DNA of 58,713 nucleotides from contig CADEDE010000009.1 in NCBI GenBank assembly GCA_902825995.1, positions 1 through 58,713 of the forward strand. The letters are read 5' to 3'. The first letter of the stretch is position 1. Each line of letters starts with the position of its first letter. The notes below the pieces were generated by a model that did not search any database, was not told the origin of the DNA, and saw only the letters and a program-made list of their open reading frames with translations. This document shows positions 9,628-19,696 of the stretch, piece by piece. The translations under genes and the position numbers were made by a program. Source of the stretch: an uncultured Burkholderiales bacterium. GTDB lineage: Bacteria; Pseudomonadota; Gammaproteobacteria; Burkholderiales; Burkholderiaceae_C.

Positions 9628-10941
9628 TCAGTCCAGACCGGCGCAGTGCATCGCGCGGTTCTTGCCGCTGCGCTTGGCGGCGTACATCGCGTGGTCGGCC
9701 AGTTGCAGCAGGCCCAACGGCTGCGTGGCGTCGTTGGGCGCCAGCGCGTAGCCGATGCTGGCGGAGACCGGCTGCGTGCCGGGGCAACGCACGGCGCACG
9801 CTTGCACGGCCTCCAGCAAGTGACTCGCCAGCACATGGGCGCCGGCCGCATCGCGCACGCCGGCCAGCACCAGAAATTCGTCACCGCCAAAGCGCCCGAC
9901 GGCATCTTCGGCACGCACGGCGCCTTGCAAGGCCTGCGCCAAGGCCACCAGCATCGCGTCGCCGGCGGCGTGGCCCCGGGCGTCGTTGAGGGCCTTGAAG
10001 CCGTCGAGATCGACGAAGAACAGGGCCACCGGCTGCGTGGCGCAGGTCATGCAGGCGGCGTCCAGCCGCTCCATCATCGTGCGCCGGGTCAGTGCATCGG
10101 TCAGGCCGTCGCGCTCGACGCTGCGCTGCAGGCGTTGTTGCGCCTCGGTCAGATCATGCACGTCGATGGTCACGGTATAGGCGCCCTGCACCCGGCCGTC
10201 GTCGCCGAAATCGGGCACGTAACTCGTGCGCAGCCAGCGTGGGCCGAGGGGCAGCTTGTCAACCAGGCGCGTGTACTGCGCGGCCTCGCCGGCCAGCGCG
10301 CGCTCGAAAAACGGCTGGTGCTGTGCCCATTGCGCCGCACCGCGCGCCTGGTCGATGGGCTGGCCCAGCAGATCCGCAGCGGCCATGCCCACCGCCTGCG
10401 CATACGCACGGTTGACGAAGCGCAGCACGCCGTCGCGGTCGATATAGGTCAGCGGGTAGGGGATGTGTTCGGTGAAGCGGTCGAGCCGTTTTTGCGCTGC
10501 GTGCAAGGCTTCGCGCTCGATGACATCGTCGTGGATGTCGAAGGCGATGGTGTAGATCGCGTCGATCTCCCCTTCGGCATTGCGGTCGGGAAAGACCATG
10601 GCCCGGGTCCAGCGCGCACTGGCGCCCTGGTGAGTCAGGCGGCGTTCGTAGTGGACGGTGCGGCCTTCGAAAGCGGCGGCAAAGCGGCTGCTGGCGACGG
10701 CCCAGGCCTCGGGGCCGTACAGATCTTCGAGCGTGCGGCCGACCAACTCGTCGCTCGGTCGTCCGGCCCATCGGCAGTACGGCGCGTTGCAGAACAGCAG
10801 CCGTGCCTCGCGGTTCCAGCGTCCGATCGGCAGTGCGATCGCATCGACCAGGCGTTCGGCCGGGTTGGCGCTGAGGTTGGCGGTGGGCGTGTCGTCGAGT
10901 TTCACGCTGTGAATCGTCGCATGGGTCCGCGGCGACGTCAT
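9628..10941 (-). CDS. PAS-PAS-GGDEF diguanylate cyclase
   Basis: 437-residue signalling protein predicted to make cyclic di-GMP from two GTP. Two PAS sensor domains (about residues 25-140, with WNREARLLFCNAPYCRWAG; and about 155-270, with DRDGVLRFVNRAYAQAVG) precede a GGDEF domain (about 280-437). The active site is intact as GRFGGDEFLVL, and an RAED inhibitory site sits exactly five residues before it, so product inhibition is expected. No membrane segment or signal peptide is seen; it should be cytosolic. It stands alone, convergent with yihY. Confidence 0.93.
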   Translation of the reverse strand: MTSPRTHATIHSVKLDDTPTANLSANPAERLVDAIALPIGRWNREARLLFCNAPYCRWAGRPSDELVGRTLEDLYGPEAWAVASSRFAAAFEGRTVHYERRLTHQGASARWTRAMVFPDRNAEGEIDAIYTIAFDIHDDVIEREALHAAQKRLDRFTEHIPYPLTYIDRDGVLRFVNRAYAQAVGMAAADLLGQPIDQARGAAQWAQHQPFFERALAGEAAQYTRLVDKLPLGPRWLRTSYVPDFGDDGRVQGAYTVTIDVHDLTEAQQRLQRSVERDGLTDALTRRTMMERLDAACMTCATQPVALFFVDLDGFKALNDARGHAAGDAMLVALAQALQGAVRAEDAVGRFGGDEFLVLAGVRDAAGAHVLASHLLEAVQACAVRCPGTQPVSASIGYALAPNDATQPLGLLQLADHAMYAAKRSGKNRAMHCAGLD

Positions 10942-11001
10942 TCACCCGAAAGGGGGGAAATCGAGCCGCTGCGGCTTCAACCGCGCGCCCCGCGCCCGTG
11001 C

Positions 11002-11592
11002 TCATCCGGGGTGCAACACCACCAGCCAGGCCTGCGCCACCGTGCGGCCGGGGTTGTGGATGCTGTGCGCCACATCCACCGCATAGCGCGCCGTTTCACC
11101 GCGCCGCACGCGGGCGCTCTCGCCGCCGGCCTGCACGTCCAGCGCACCGGCGTGCATGCTCAGATGTTCGCGCGAGCCCGGCTCGTGCGGCTGCGAGGCC
11201 AGCGTGCCACCCGGCTGCACCGTCAGTGCATACCATTCGATCTGCCCGGCCAGCTCGATCGGGCCGAGGATGCGCAACTCGCATTGGCCGTCCAGGCTGG
11301 TCAGCAGGGGCGTGGCGTGCGCCGGCAGCGTGGCCAGCAGCGGCCCGGCGCGGCGTTCTTCACCGAGCAATTCGCCGACACCGACGCCCAGGGCGGTGGC
11401 CAGGCGCCAGACCACGGCCACCGTCGGGTTGGCCTGGTGGCGCTCGATCTGCGACAGCATCGACTTCGAGACCCCCGCCAGGCGCGACAACTCAGCGAGC
11501 GACAGGCCACGGCCCTGGCGCAGCGCGGCCAATGCGGCGCCGACCCGGGGCGGCTGCCGGGCGGCTGGCTTGACGATGGAGGTTCTCGGCAC
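11002..11592 (-). CDS. XRE-family transcriptional regulator with C-terminal cupin domain
   Basis: 196-residue regulator with an N-terminal helix-turn-helix (about residues 18-75, LSLAELSRLAGVSKSMLSQI) and a small cupin domain behind it (about 110-195, with SREHLSMHAGALDVQAGGES). Proteins of this build often sense a small metabolite through the cupin. The start is GTG at 11592. It is transcribed divergently from the kbl-tdh operon, 83 bases away, and the gap holds inverted repeats, so control of threonine degradation and of itself is the likely role (inference). Confidence 0.88.
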   Translation of the reverse strand: MPRTSIVKPAARQPPRVGAALAALRQGRGLSLAELSRLAGVSKSMLSQIERHQANPTVAVVWRLATALGVGVGELLGEERRAGPLLATLPAHATPLLTSLDGQCELRILGPIELAGQIEWYALTVQPGGTLASQPHEPGSREHLSMHAGALDVQAGGESARVRRGETARYAVDVAHSIHNPGRTVAQAWLVVLHPG

Positions 11593-11603
11593 GATACTGG
11601 AAA

Positions 11604-11642
11604 TTTGTTCGATATACCGTACAAACGCTGTTCTGATGTACG
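11604..11642. promoter_or_regulatory. Candidate operator: nested inverted repeats between the XRE-cupin regulator and kbl
   Basis: CGTACA at 11618-11623 pairs with TGTACG at 11637-11642 (13-base spacer), and TTTGT at 11604-11608 pairs with ACAAA at 11621-11625. The two palindromes interlock in the only non-coding stretch between the divergent genes, where both promoters must lie. They are the best candidates for binding by the XRE-cupin protein. Binding is inferred, not shown. Confidence 0.4.
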
Positions 11643-11675
11643 CGTTGATTGTGCCCCAGCGAGAGTCCGAACACC

Positions 11676-12868
<1,193 letters not shown>

Positions 12869-12872
<4 letters not shown>

Positions 12873-13831
12873 CTGCGCCGAAGATTCTGATCATCGGCGC
12901 CAATGGCCAGATCGGCACCGAGCTGGCGGGCGAACTGGTGCAACGCCACGGCGCAGGCGCTGTCGTCACCAGCGATCTCGCGCCGCAGGGCCGGGTGCCC
13001 GGCCTGGCGCACGAAGCGCTCGACTGCACCGATATCGGGGCGCTGACCGGCATCGTCGAACGCCACGCCATCACGCAGGTCTATCACCTGGCCGCGGCCC
13101 TCTCGGCGCACGGCGAGAAGCATCCGATGTGGGCCTGGGATCTGAATATGAAGGGCCTCTTGAACGTGCTCGAGATCGCGCGTTCGCACAAACTCGAACG
13201 CATCTTCTGGCCCAGCTCGATCGCCGTCTTCGGCCCGGGCACGCCGCAAGACCACGCGCCGCAGAAAACGGTGATGGACCCGAGCACGGTGTATGGCATC
13301 AGCAAGCTGGCCGGCGAAGGCTGGTGCGCCTGGTACCACCGGCACCACGGCGTCGATGTGCGCAGCCTGCGCTACCCCGGCCTGATCAGCTGGAAAACGC
13401 CGCCCGGCGGCGGCACCACCGACTATGCCGTCGAAATTTTCCACGCCGCACTGAAAGCCGGCCACTACACCTGCTTTCTCGAAGGGGGCCAGGCCTTGCC
13501 GATGATGTACATGCCCGACGCCATCCGCGCCACGCTGGAGTTGATGGACGCGCCGGCCGACCAGGTGCATGAACGCGGCGCCTACAACCTGGCCGGCATC
13601 AGTGTCACGCCGCTCGACCTCGCCGCAGCCATTGGCAAGCGCCTGCCGGCCTTCACAATGGACATCGAACCCGATTGCCGCCAGGCCATTGCCGCGTCAT
13701 GGCCGCGCTCGATCGATGACCGTGCCGCGCAAAGCGATTGGGGCTGGCGGCCGCGTTATGACTTGCAGGCCATGGTGGATGACATGCTCGAAAACTTGAG
13801 GCCGCAATTTCGCCCATCGGGGCTTGCCTGA
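12869..13831 (+). CDS. L-threonine 3-dehydrogenase, SDR/epimerase type
   Basis: 320-residue NAD-dependent dehydrogenase that oxidises L-threonine to 2-amino-3-ketobutyrate, the substrate of the kbl product encoded just upstream. It belongs to the extended short-chain (GalE-like) family, not the zinc-dependent family of E. coli Tdh. Visible are the Rossmann glycine motif GANGQIG at the N-terminus, a catalytic YGISK (Y-x3-K, about residue 143) preceded by the Ser in PSSIAVFG, and SLRYPGLISW. The GTG start at 12869 overlaps the kbl TGA. Pairing with kbl makes the substrate assignment firm. Confidence 0.93.
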
Positions 13832-13845
13832 TTCTGGCCATCACG

Positions 13846-13873
13846 CCGTTCAGGAGGAAGCCAGCGTGAACGG
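13846..13873. terminator. Possible bidirectional hairpin between convergent tdh and the carbamoyltransferase-like gene
   Basis: CCGTTCA (13846-13852) and TGAACGG (13867-13873) form a 7-bp inverted repeat with a 14-base loop between the two convergent stops. There is no clear T-run on either side, so factor-independent termination is uncertain. Confidence 0.3.
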
Positions 13874-13894
13874 TTGTCGTGCGATACGTAAGCT

Positions 13895-14899
13895 TCAATA
13901 GGCCAGGGTGGCGACCAGCAGCGCCTTGATCGTGTGCAGCCGGTTCTCGGCCTGGTCGCGCACGACCGAGGCGGGCGACTCGACGACCTCGTCGGTGACT
14001 TCGAGCCCGTCGCTGCCGAACCTGCGAAGAATTGCTTCGCCACGGCGCCTGTCGCGGTCGTGCGGCAACGGCCGGCAGTGCAGGAACTTCACCGCCGGGT
14101 TGCCGCTCGAGGCCAGGCGCGCGGCATTCACCCGGTAGGGCTGCAACTGCGCGATGCGCTCAGCCCAGACCGCGTCGGGCTCGCCCTGCGCGGCCCAGAC
14201 ATCGGTGCAGATGAAGTCCACACCCTGCACCGCCTCGTGCGCCGAGGCCGTGAAGTGCAGGCAGGCGCCCGAGGCCTGGGCCCTTTGCTGCGACACCTCG
14301 ATCAGCGCCTGCGGCGGCCACAGCGAGGGCGGCGCGCCGATGCGAAAGTCGATGCCCATCAGGGCCGCGCCCTGCAGCAGCGACTCGCCGATGTGGCAGC
14401 CTGCGTCACCCAGGTAGGCCAGGCGCATCTGTGCCAGCGACTTGTTCGGGCAGTGCTCCTGCATGGTCATGTAGTCGGCCAGGATCTGGGTCGGGTGCAA
14501 GGGCCGGGTCAGGCCGTTCCAGACCGGTACGCCGGCATGCTGCGTCAACTCGCGCACGATGGTGGGCTCGAAGCCGCAGTACTCGATCGCGTCGTAAAGG
14601 CGGCCGAGCATGCGCGCGGTGTCCTTCACGAGATCCCGTTCTCCGAACGGCGAATCGCCGAGGTCGATCACGGCCACATGCGCGCCCTGCTCGAGCGCCG
14701 CAACCTCGACGTCGCAGCGCGAGCGCATCACAGCCGGGTCGCACAGCAGGGCGATATTCTTGTCGCGCAATTGCGGCTGTTCGCGACCGGCGCACCGGTC
14801 GCGCTTCAGTTCGTGCGCCATGTCGAGCAGCAAGTGCATGTCGCGTGGACTCCATTCATCCAGCGCGAGCAGGCTTCTGTTTTTCAAGTTGTAGTTCAT
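13895..14899 (-). CDS. Ornithine carbamoyltransferase-like protein with altered substrate-binding motifs
   Basis: 334-residue protein of the aspartate/ornithine carbamoyltransferase superfamily, full length and alignable end to end with OTCase (start NYNLKNRSLLALDEW; end DQAENRLHTIKALLVATL). The HPTQ motif and the C-terminal ENR are kept. Other motifs are changed: the carbamoyl-phosphate loop STRTR reads VMRSR, the ornithine-binding RNNMGNS stretch reads GCHIGES, the DxxxSMG loop reads DVWAAQG, and HCLP reads HCRP. ATG at 14899 (MNYNL) is chosen over an upstream in-frame ATG because it matches the family N-terminus. It may act on another substrate or be non-catalytic. It stands alone, not in an arginine gene cluster. 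Confidence 0.85.
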   Translation of the reverse strand: MNYNLKNRSLLALDEWSPRDMHLLLDMAHELKRDRCAGREQPQLRDKNIALLCDPAVMRSRCDVEVAALEQGAHVAVIDLGDSPFGERDLVKDTARMLGRLYDAIEYCGFEPTIVRELTQHAGVPVWNGLTRPLHPTQILADYMTMQEHCPNKSLAQMRLAYLGDAGCHIGESLLQGAALMGIDFRIGAPPSLWPPQALIEVSQQRAQASGACLHFTASAHEAVQGVDFICTDVWAAQGEPDAVWAERIAQLQPYRVNAARLASSGNPAVKFLHCRPLPHDRDRRRGEAILRRFGSDGLEVTDEVVESPASVVRDQAENRLHTIKALLVATLAY

Positions 14900-15049
14900 G
14901 TCGGCACGAGGGCCAAGGACCGATGGCCCGGCTTGTCCGCCCCCGCCAGGTACGGCCGAAACAAGGCTAGCGATCCGGGCCGGGCGGATGTTGATGGCCG
15001 TCAACGCCGCGTTCATGCCCTGTGTCCCAACGGGCGAAGGCGTGACAGA

Positions 15050-17140
15050 TCAAGCCCTGCGCGCCGGCAAGGCGGCTGCGATGGCCCGCGCCAATGCCTC
15101 GCGGTCGTAGGGTTTTTTCAGCATCGGCCAGGGCAACGGCTGGCCGTCGCGGCCGCCTTCAAGGTGACGCGAATAGCCCGAGCTCAGCAGCACGGCGATA
15201 CCGGGCTGCAGGGCCAGCGCGCGCTGCGCCAGTTCGTGGCCGTCGATGCCGGCACCCAGGCGGATGTCGGAAAACAGCAGCTCGAAGGGCTGGCCCTGCG
15301 CCAGCTCGGCCAGGGCCGCGCCGGCGTCGCTGCAGGCCACTGCCTCGCAGCCCAGCGAGCGCAGGAAGGATTGCGCCACGCGGCGCACATCGTCGTCGTC
15401 TTCGACCAACAGCACGCGCAGGCCGGCGCACAAGGGCGCCTGACGCGTGGCGCCAGCAGGGGCCGCAGCATCGGCGGCAGCGGGTTCGTCGATGGCCGGG
15501 AAGTACAGCGTGACGGTGGTACCGGCGCCCGGTGCGCTGTCGATCGCGATATGGCCGTGCGATTGTTTGACGAAGCCATAGACCGTGGACAGCCCCAGGC
15601 CGGTGCCGCGGCCGGCCTCCTTGGTGGTGAAGAAGGGCTCGAAGGCGCGGTCGAGCACCTCGGGCGTCATGCCCACGCCATCGTCATGCAGGCTGAGCCA
15701 GACCCAGGGCCGCGCCTGCGGCGCGGCTGGCTGCCCGTCCAGCGCACTGGGTACGCTCTGCGGCCCATCGATTTCGGTCTCGGGCGCCGCGCCGACACCG
15801 CAACGCAGCATCAGCGTGCCACCCCTGGGCATGGCATCGCGCGCATTCACGGCCACATTGAGCAAGGCCGATTCGAGCTGCAGCGCGTCGGCCAGGCAGT
15901 GCGCACAATGCGCCGGGGTTTGTGCCACCACGCAGATGTTTTCACCCAAGCTGCGGCGCAGCATGTCGGCCAGCGATTGCAACATGGCCACCGGATCCAC
16001 CGGCTCGGGGGCCAGCGACTGGCGGCGCGAAAAAGCCAGCAGCTTGCCGGTCAGCTCGGCGCCGCGCTGGCCGGCCCGCGCGGCCGCGGCCACCAGCTGG
16101 CGGCTCAGCGGATGCGTCTCGCACTCGGGCTGGTCGGCGAGCAATTGCAGGTTGCCCAGGATCACGGTGAGCAGGTTGTTGAAATCGTGGGCCACGCCGC
16201 CGGTGAGCTGGCCCACCGTTTCCAGGCGCTGCGAGTGGCGCAGTTGCGACTCCGCCTGTGCGCGCTGCAGGCTGGTGGACAGCAGGCTGGCCAGCGATTC
16301 CAGGAAGGCCAGCTCGTCGTCGCCGAATTTGCGTTGCGGCCTGGACCAGGCGCCGAGCACGCCGATGATGCGGCCGCGATCGATCAGCGGTACCGCGATG
16401 CAACTCTTCGCACCCGATTCGAGCAGCCATGCCGGCGCCGCGAAGCGTTGCTCGCACGCAAGATCGGCCACGATCAGCGGCGCGCGCTGCGCGACCACGT
16501 AGCCGAGCAGGGTGTCGGGCCGGTTCGCATAGACGGTGCCCGACGCCAGCGCGGCAGGCACGCCGCTGGAGCTGGCCACGCGCAATTCGAGCCGGCCGGG
16601 CGTGAGCAGGAAGACCGCCACCGCATCCACCTCCAGGGCCTCCTGGACGGCGGCGGGCATGCGTTGCAGCAGCTCGTCGGGGTCCAGCGTATCGACCGCC
16701 ACGCGGCCGAGCCGGACCGCGAATTCGTTGTAGCGTGCGCGCTGCAGCGCCCGCTTGACGCGCGGGTAGGCGCCGATGCCGCGCAAGGAGGCGACCACAT
16801 AGTCGTGGCCGAACGAGTGCAGCGGGCTGAGCGCGATTTCGACCATCACCTCGCTGCCGTCGGCGCGCCTGGCGCTGAGGTCGAGGTCGGTGCCCATCGG
16901 GCGGCTCTTCGGCGCATCGGCATAAGCGTGGCGCAACGCGGCATGGCGCGGCGCCGCGTTGGCGGGCACCAGGTCTTCGACCGTCAGGTCTTGCAAGGCC
17001 TCGCGGCTGTAGCCGAGCAGGTCGGACGCGGCCCCGTTGGCGAGCACCACACGGCCCTGTGCGTTGACCACCAGCACGCCGTCGGGGTCGGCCTCGAAGA
17101 CGGCGCGAAAGTCGTCGAACGCATCGGCCGGCGGACTCAT
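15050..17140 (-). CDS. Hybrid sensor histidine kinase (PAS-GAF-HisKA-HATPase-REC)
   Basis: 696-residue cytosolic sensor kinase. A PAS domain (about residues 10-125) and a GAF domain (about 150-290) precede the dimerisation/phosphoacceptor region with GGVAHDFNNLL (His about residue 317), an ATPase domain with N-box NVAVNARDAMP, DDGVGM and GTGLGLSTVYG, and a C-terminal receiver domain (about 560-690) with the phospho-acceptor Asp in LLFSDIRL. No transmembrane segment is visible, so the signal is probably intracellular. It lies downstream of an OmpR-type regulator gene on the same strand, separated by a structured repeat, and probably forms a pathway with it. Confidence 0.92.
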   Translation of the reverse strand: MSPPADAFDDFRAVFEADPDGVLVVNAQGRVVLANGAASDLLGYSREALQDLTVEDLVPANAAPRHAALRHAYADAPKSRPMGTDLDLSARRADGSEVMVEIALSPLHSFGHDYVVASLRGIGAYPRVKRALQRARYNEFAVRLGRVAVDTLDPDELLQRMPAAVQEALEVDAVAVFLLTPGRLELRVASSSGVPAALASGTVYANRPDTLLGYVVAQRAPLIVADLACEQRFAAPAWLLESGAKSCIAVPLIDRGRIIGVLGAWSRPQRKFGDDELAFLESLASLLSTSLQRAQAESQLRHSQRLETVGQLTGGVAHDFNNLLTVILGNLQLLADQPECETHPLSRQLVAAAARAGQRGAELTGKLLAFSRRQSLAPEPVDPVAMLQSLADMLRRSLGENICVVAQTPAHCAHCLADALQLESALLNVAVNARDAMPRGGTLMLRCGVGAAPETEIDGPQSVPSALDGQPAAPQARPWVWLSLHDDGVGMTPEVLDRAFEPFFTTKEAGRGTGLGLSTVYGFVKQSHGHIAIDSAPGAGTTVTLYFPAIDEPAAADAAAPAGATRQAPLCAGLRVLLVEDDDDVRRVAQSFLRSLGCEAVACSDAGAALAELAQGQPFELLFSDIRLGAGIDGHELAQRALALQPGIAVLLSSGYSRHLEGGRDGQPLPWPMLKKPYDREALARAIAAALPARRA

Positions 17141-17210
17141 GCAGCCCCCTTGGCGCTGCGCGCCGTCCCCCCAGGGGGGAGCGAGCGCCTTGGGAGCGGC
17201 CCGGCGGCGC
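17141..17210 (+). repeat. Structured intergenic repeat, copy 1
   Basis: Fills the gap between the hybrid kinase start and the response-regulator stop. It has the shared architecture: a small hairpin (GGCGC-TGC-GCGCC, near 17152-17164), a C-run/G-run palindrome (CCCCCCAGGGGGG, near 17177-17190) and the conserved tail CTTGGGAGCGGCCCGGCG. Orientation is opposite to the flanking genes. Related copies are at 24467-24522, 50430-50508, 55808-55870 and 56903-56966. Confidence 0.7.
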
Positions 17211-17954
17211 TCATCGCCGGCCGGCCGTGGCCACCAACAGGTAGCCCGCGCTGCGCACTGCCTTCAGCAGCTGCGGCTGTTGCAGGTCGTCGCCGAGCTT
17301 TTTGCGCAGGCGGCCAACCAGCACATCGACCGCGCGGTCGAAGGGTGCGGCTTCGCGGCCGCGCGTGCGCTCGAGCAGGAAATCGCGCGACAGCACGCGG
17401 CCCGGGTGCTGCACAAAGACCGACAGCAAGTCGAATTCGCCGGCCGTCAGCGCGACTTCGACGCCGTCGCGGCCGAGCAGGCGGCGCGCGGCGAGCTCGA
17501 GCGTGAAGCCGGCGAAATGGCAGCTGTCGCACGGTGCAGCGCTATCGTTGGCTGCCTGTACCGGCTGGGTGGCAGAGCCGTCGGCGCCGGCGGTGCGCCG
17601 CAGCACGGCGCGCACGCGCGCCAGCAGTTCGCGCAAATCGAAAGGCTTGGTGATGTAGTCGTCGGCGCCGATTTCCAGGCCGACGACCTTGTCAACCGCG
17701 TCGCCGCGTCCGCTGACGATGACCAGACCGATATTGCCGAATTCGCGCACCTGGCGCGCGATGGCCAGGCCGTCTTCGCCGGGCAGGCCCAGGTCGAGCA
17801 GCACCAGGGCCGGCGCGTCGCGCTGCAACAGCTCGAGCAGCGCCGCGCCGTGGTGCAGTTCGGTGACGCGATGGCCGTGGCTGCGCAGGTAGGCGCCGAG
17901 CAGTGCCGTGATGTCGGGCTCGTCGTCGAGGATCGCGATATGGGCGAGGGTCAC
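17211..17954 (-). CDS. OmpR-family response regulator
   Basis: 247-residue two-component regulator: receiver domain (about residues 1-120) with acidic pocket DDE and phospho-acceptor Asp in LVLLDLGLPG, the conserved Lys in DDYITKPFD, then a winged-helix DNA-binding domain (about 150-245) with LTAGEFDLLSVFVQHPGRVL, RAVDVLVGRLRKKLGDD and a C-terminal VRSAGYLLVA. GTG at 17954 is chosen because translation upstream of it has no family similarity. It is encoded directly before the hybrid kinase and divergently from a PaaK-like gene, a plausible target. Confidence 0.93.
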   Translation of the reverse strand: MTLAHIAILDDEPDITALLGAYLRSHGHRVTELHHGAALLELLQRDAPALVLLDLGLPGEDGLAIARQVREFGNIGLVIVSGRGDAVDKVVGLEIGADDYITKPFDLRELLARVRAVLRRTAGADGSATQPVQAANDSAAPCDSCHFAGFTLELAARRLLGRDGVEVALTAGEFDLLSVFVQHPGRVLSRDFLLERTRGREAAPFDRAVDVLVGRLRKKLGDDLQQPQLLKAVRSAGYLLVATAGRR

Positions 17955-18057
17955 GGGGCGAAGTATGCCGTCCCGCGGCGCGCACTTGACTTTGCGCAAG
18001 CGCGACCCGGGTGCGCGGCTCGCAATCGGGGCCCTGTCGGCGCACGATGCAAGAACC

Positions 18058-19437
18058 ATGAACACCCATCCGGCGCCAGCCTTCGACGCCTGGGCCTGGC
18101 TGCAGGCCTGGAACGAGACCTGGGCCGCGGGCCTCGTGCCGGCCACTGCGCAGCGCCTGCGCGAGCAGCGCCTCGCGGCATTGCTCGAACGGGCCTGCCG
18201 CGATTCACCGCTCTATCGACGACGCCAGCACGGCACGCGATTGGCCGACTTCGCGCCGGTCGAGAAGGCCGAGCTGATGCTGCACTTCGACGACTGGGCC
18301 ACCGACCGGCGCATCACGCGCGCCGCGGCCGCGGCCTTCATTGCCGATACCGACTGCATCGCCGATGCCTGGCTCGGCAAGTACCTGCTCTGGACCAGCT
18401 CGGGCACCAGCGGCGTGCCGGGCTGGTTTGTGCAGGATGCGCAGAGCCTGGCGGCCTACGACGCCATCGACGCGCTGCGCCTGCGCGGCAGCGCTTCGAT
18501 ACAGGCCAGCCTGGGCCACTGGGGCTTGGGCCAGCGCTTCGCTTTCGTCGGCGCCAGTGGCGGCCATTTCGCCGGGCTCGTCAGCATGCAGCGGCTGCGC
18601 CGCATCGTGCCGCCCCCTTTGCAGCCCGAGATCGGCATCCTGTCGGTGCAGCAGCCACTGCGCCGCATCGCCGACGAGCTGCAGGCGCTGCGACCCACGG
18701 TGCTCATCACCTACCCGAGCTGCGCCGCGGCGCTGGCGCAATGGCAGCAGGCCGGCACGCTCGGCTTGCGCTTGAGCGAGCTGTGGCTCGGCGGCGAGCA
18801 GTTGTCGGCCGCGCAGCGCCGCCAAATCCAGGCCGCCTTCGGCTGTTCGCTGCGCAACAACTACGGCGCCTCGGAGTTCTATTCGATCGCCCGGGAATGT
18901 GCGCAGGGTTGCCTGCATGTCAACGACGACTGGGTGATCCTCGAGCCGGTCGATGCGCAGGGGCGGCCGGTGCCCGACGGCACGCTGTCGCACGCCACGC
19001 TGCTGACCAATCTGGCCAACCGTACCCAGCCGCTGATCCGCTACCGGCTCGACGACCGCATTCGCCGCCTGCCCACAGCTTGCCGCTGCGGCAGTGCGTT
19101 CACGGCCATCGAGGTGCAGGGCCGCAGCGCCGATACGTTGACACTGCGCGGCGCACGCCATCGCGCGGTGACGATCCTGCCGCTGGCCCTGGAAACGACG
19201 ATCGAGGAAGCCGCGCAGGTGACGCAGTTCCAGGTCATCGGCCGGGGTAACGGTGAACTCGAACTGCGCCTGGAGCCGGCGGTGCCGGATGCGCGTGCCG
19301 CATTCGGCCGCTGCCGCGAGGCCATCGACGCCTTTCTGGCCGAACACGGCGTGGCGCACACGCGCGTGCGCTTCAGCCGCGCCGCGCCGCTGCACGGGCG
19401 CTTCAGCGGCAAGCTGCGCCGCGTGATCAGCGCCTGA
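18058..19437 (+). CDS. PaaK-like AMP-forming enzyme (phenylacetate-CoA ligase/F390 synthetase family)
   Basis: 459-residue protein of the adenylate-forming superfamily. The ATP-binding loop TSSGTSGVPG (about residue 118), the NNYGASEF motif (about 280) and LIRYRLDDRI (about 330) are all in place, followed by the CRCG-containing linker and small C-terminal domain typical of PaaK/coenzyme F390 synthetase relatives. It should activate a carboxylic acid as an acyl-adenylate, possibly as a CoA thioester; the acid is unknown. ATG 18058 follows 103 bases after the divergent response-regulator start. Its last 11 bases overlap the convergent YqjK gene. Confidence 0.82.
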   Translation: MNTHPAPAFDAWAWLQAWNETWAAGLVPATAQRLREQRLAALLERACRDSPLYRRRQHGTRLADFAPVEKAELMLHFDDWATDRRITRAAAAAFIADTDCIADAWLGKYLLWTSSGTSGVPGWFVQDAQSLAAYDAIDALRLRGSASIQASLGHWGLGQRFAFVGASGGHFAGLVSMQRLRRIVPPPLQPEIGILSVQQPLRRIADELQALRPTVLITYPSCAAALAQWQQAGTLGLRLSELWLGGEQLSAAQRRQIQAAFGCSLRNNYGASEFYSIARECAQGCLHVNDDWVILEPVDAQGRPVPDGTLSHATLLTNLANRTQPLIRYRLDDRIRRLPTACRCGSAFTAIEVQGRSADTLTLRGARHRAVTILPLALETTIEEAAQVTQFQVIGRGNGELELRLEPAVPDARAAFGRCREAIDAFLAEHGVAHTRVRFSRAAPLHGRFSGKLRRVISA

Positions 19438-19696
19438 GGCGCCACAACGCCGACGTGCTTGCCAATAGGCGCAGCAGGCCGCGCGGACGCCGCCAGAGCA
19501 GCAGCCCCAGCGGCGCCGCGAGCAGCCACGGCCGCTGACGCAGCCACAGGCCGACGACGATGCCGCGCTCGACCCAGCCCCAGGCCTGCGCCAGCGGTGC
19601 TACGGCCGCGCCGAGTTGCCGGCGCTGCAGGGCCGCGCGCTGCACCAGGCGCTGGCGGCGCGCAGCCAGCAGCAGGCGGCGGGCGGGGTCGATCAT
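19427..19696 (-). CDS. YqjK-like small membrane-associated protein
   Basis: 89-residue basic protein with many Arg and one or two hydrophobic stretches (VERGIVVGLWL, WLLAAPLGLLLW). It is the third gene of a DUF883-YqjE-YqjK operon known from many proteobacteria, which is the main basis for the name. ATG at 19696 overlaps the upstream stop (ATGA). The function is not known; the operon is associated with stationary phase and envelope stress in enterics. Confidence 0.65.
   Translation of the reverse strand: MIDPARRLLLAARRQRLVQRAALQRRQLGAAVAPLAQAWGWVERGIVVGLWLRQRPWLLAAPLGLLLWRRPRGLLRLLASTSALWRLRR

Noticed and set aside
13934-17506. A 1190-codon open frame on the plus strand opposite the carbamoyltransferase-like protein and the hybrid kinase
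   Set aside because: Same GC-bias effect; it runs antisense through two complete genes and an intergenic repeat, with no recognisable domain.
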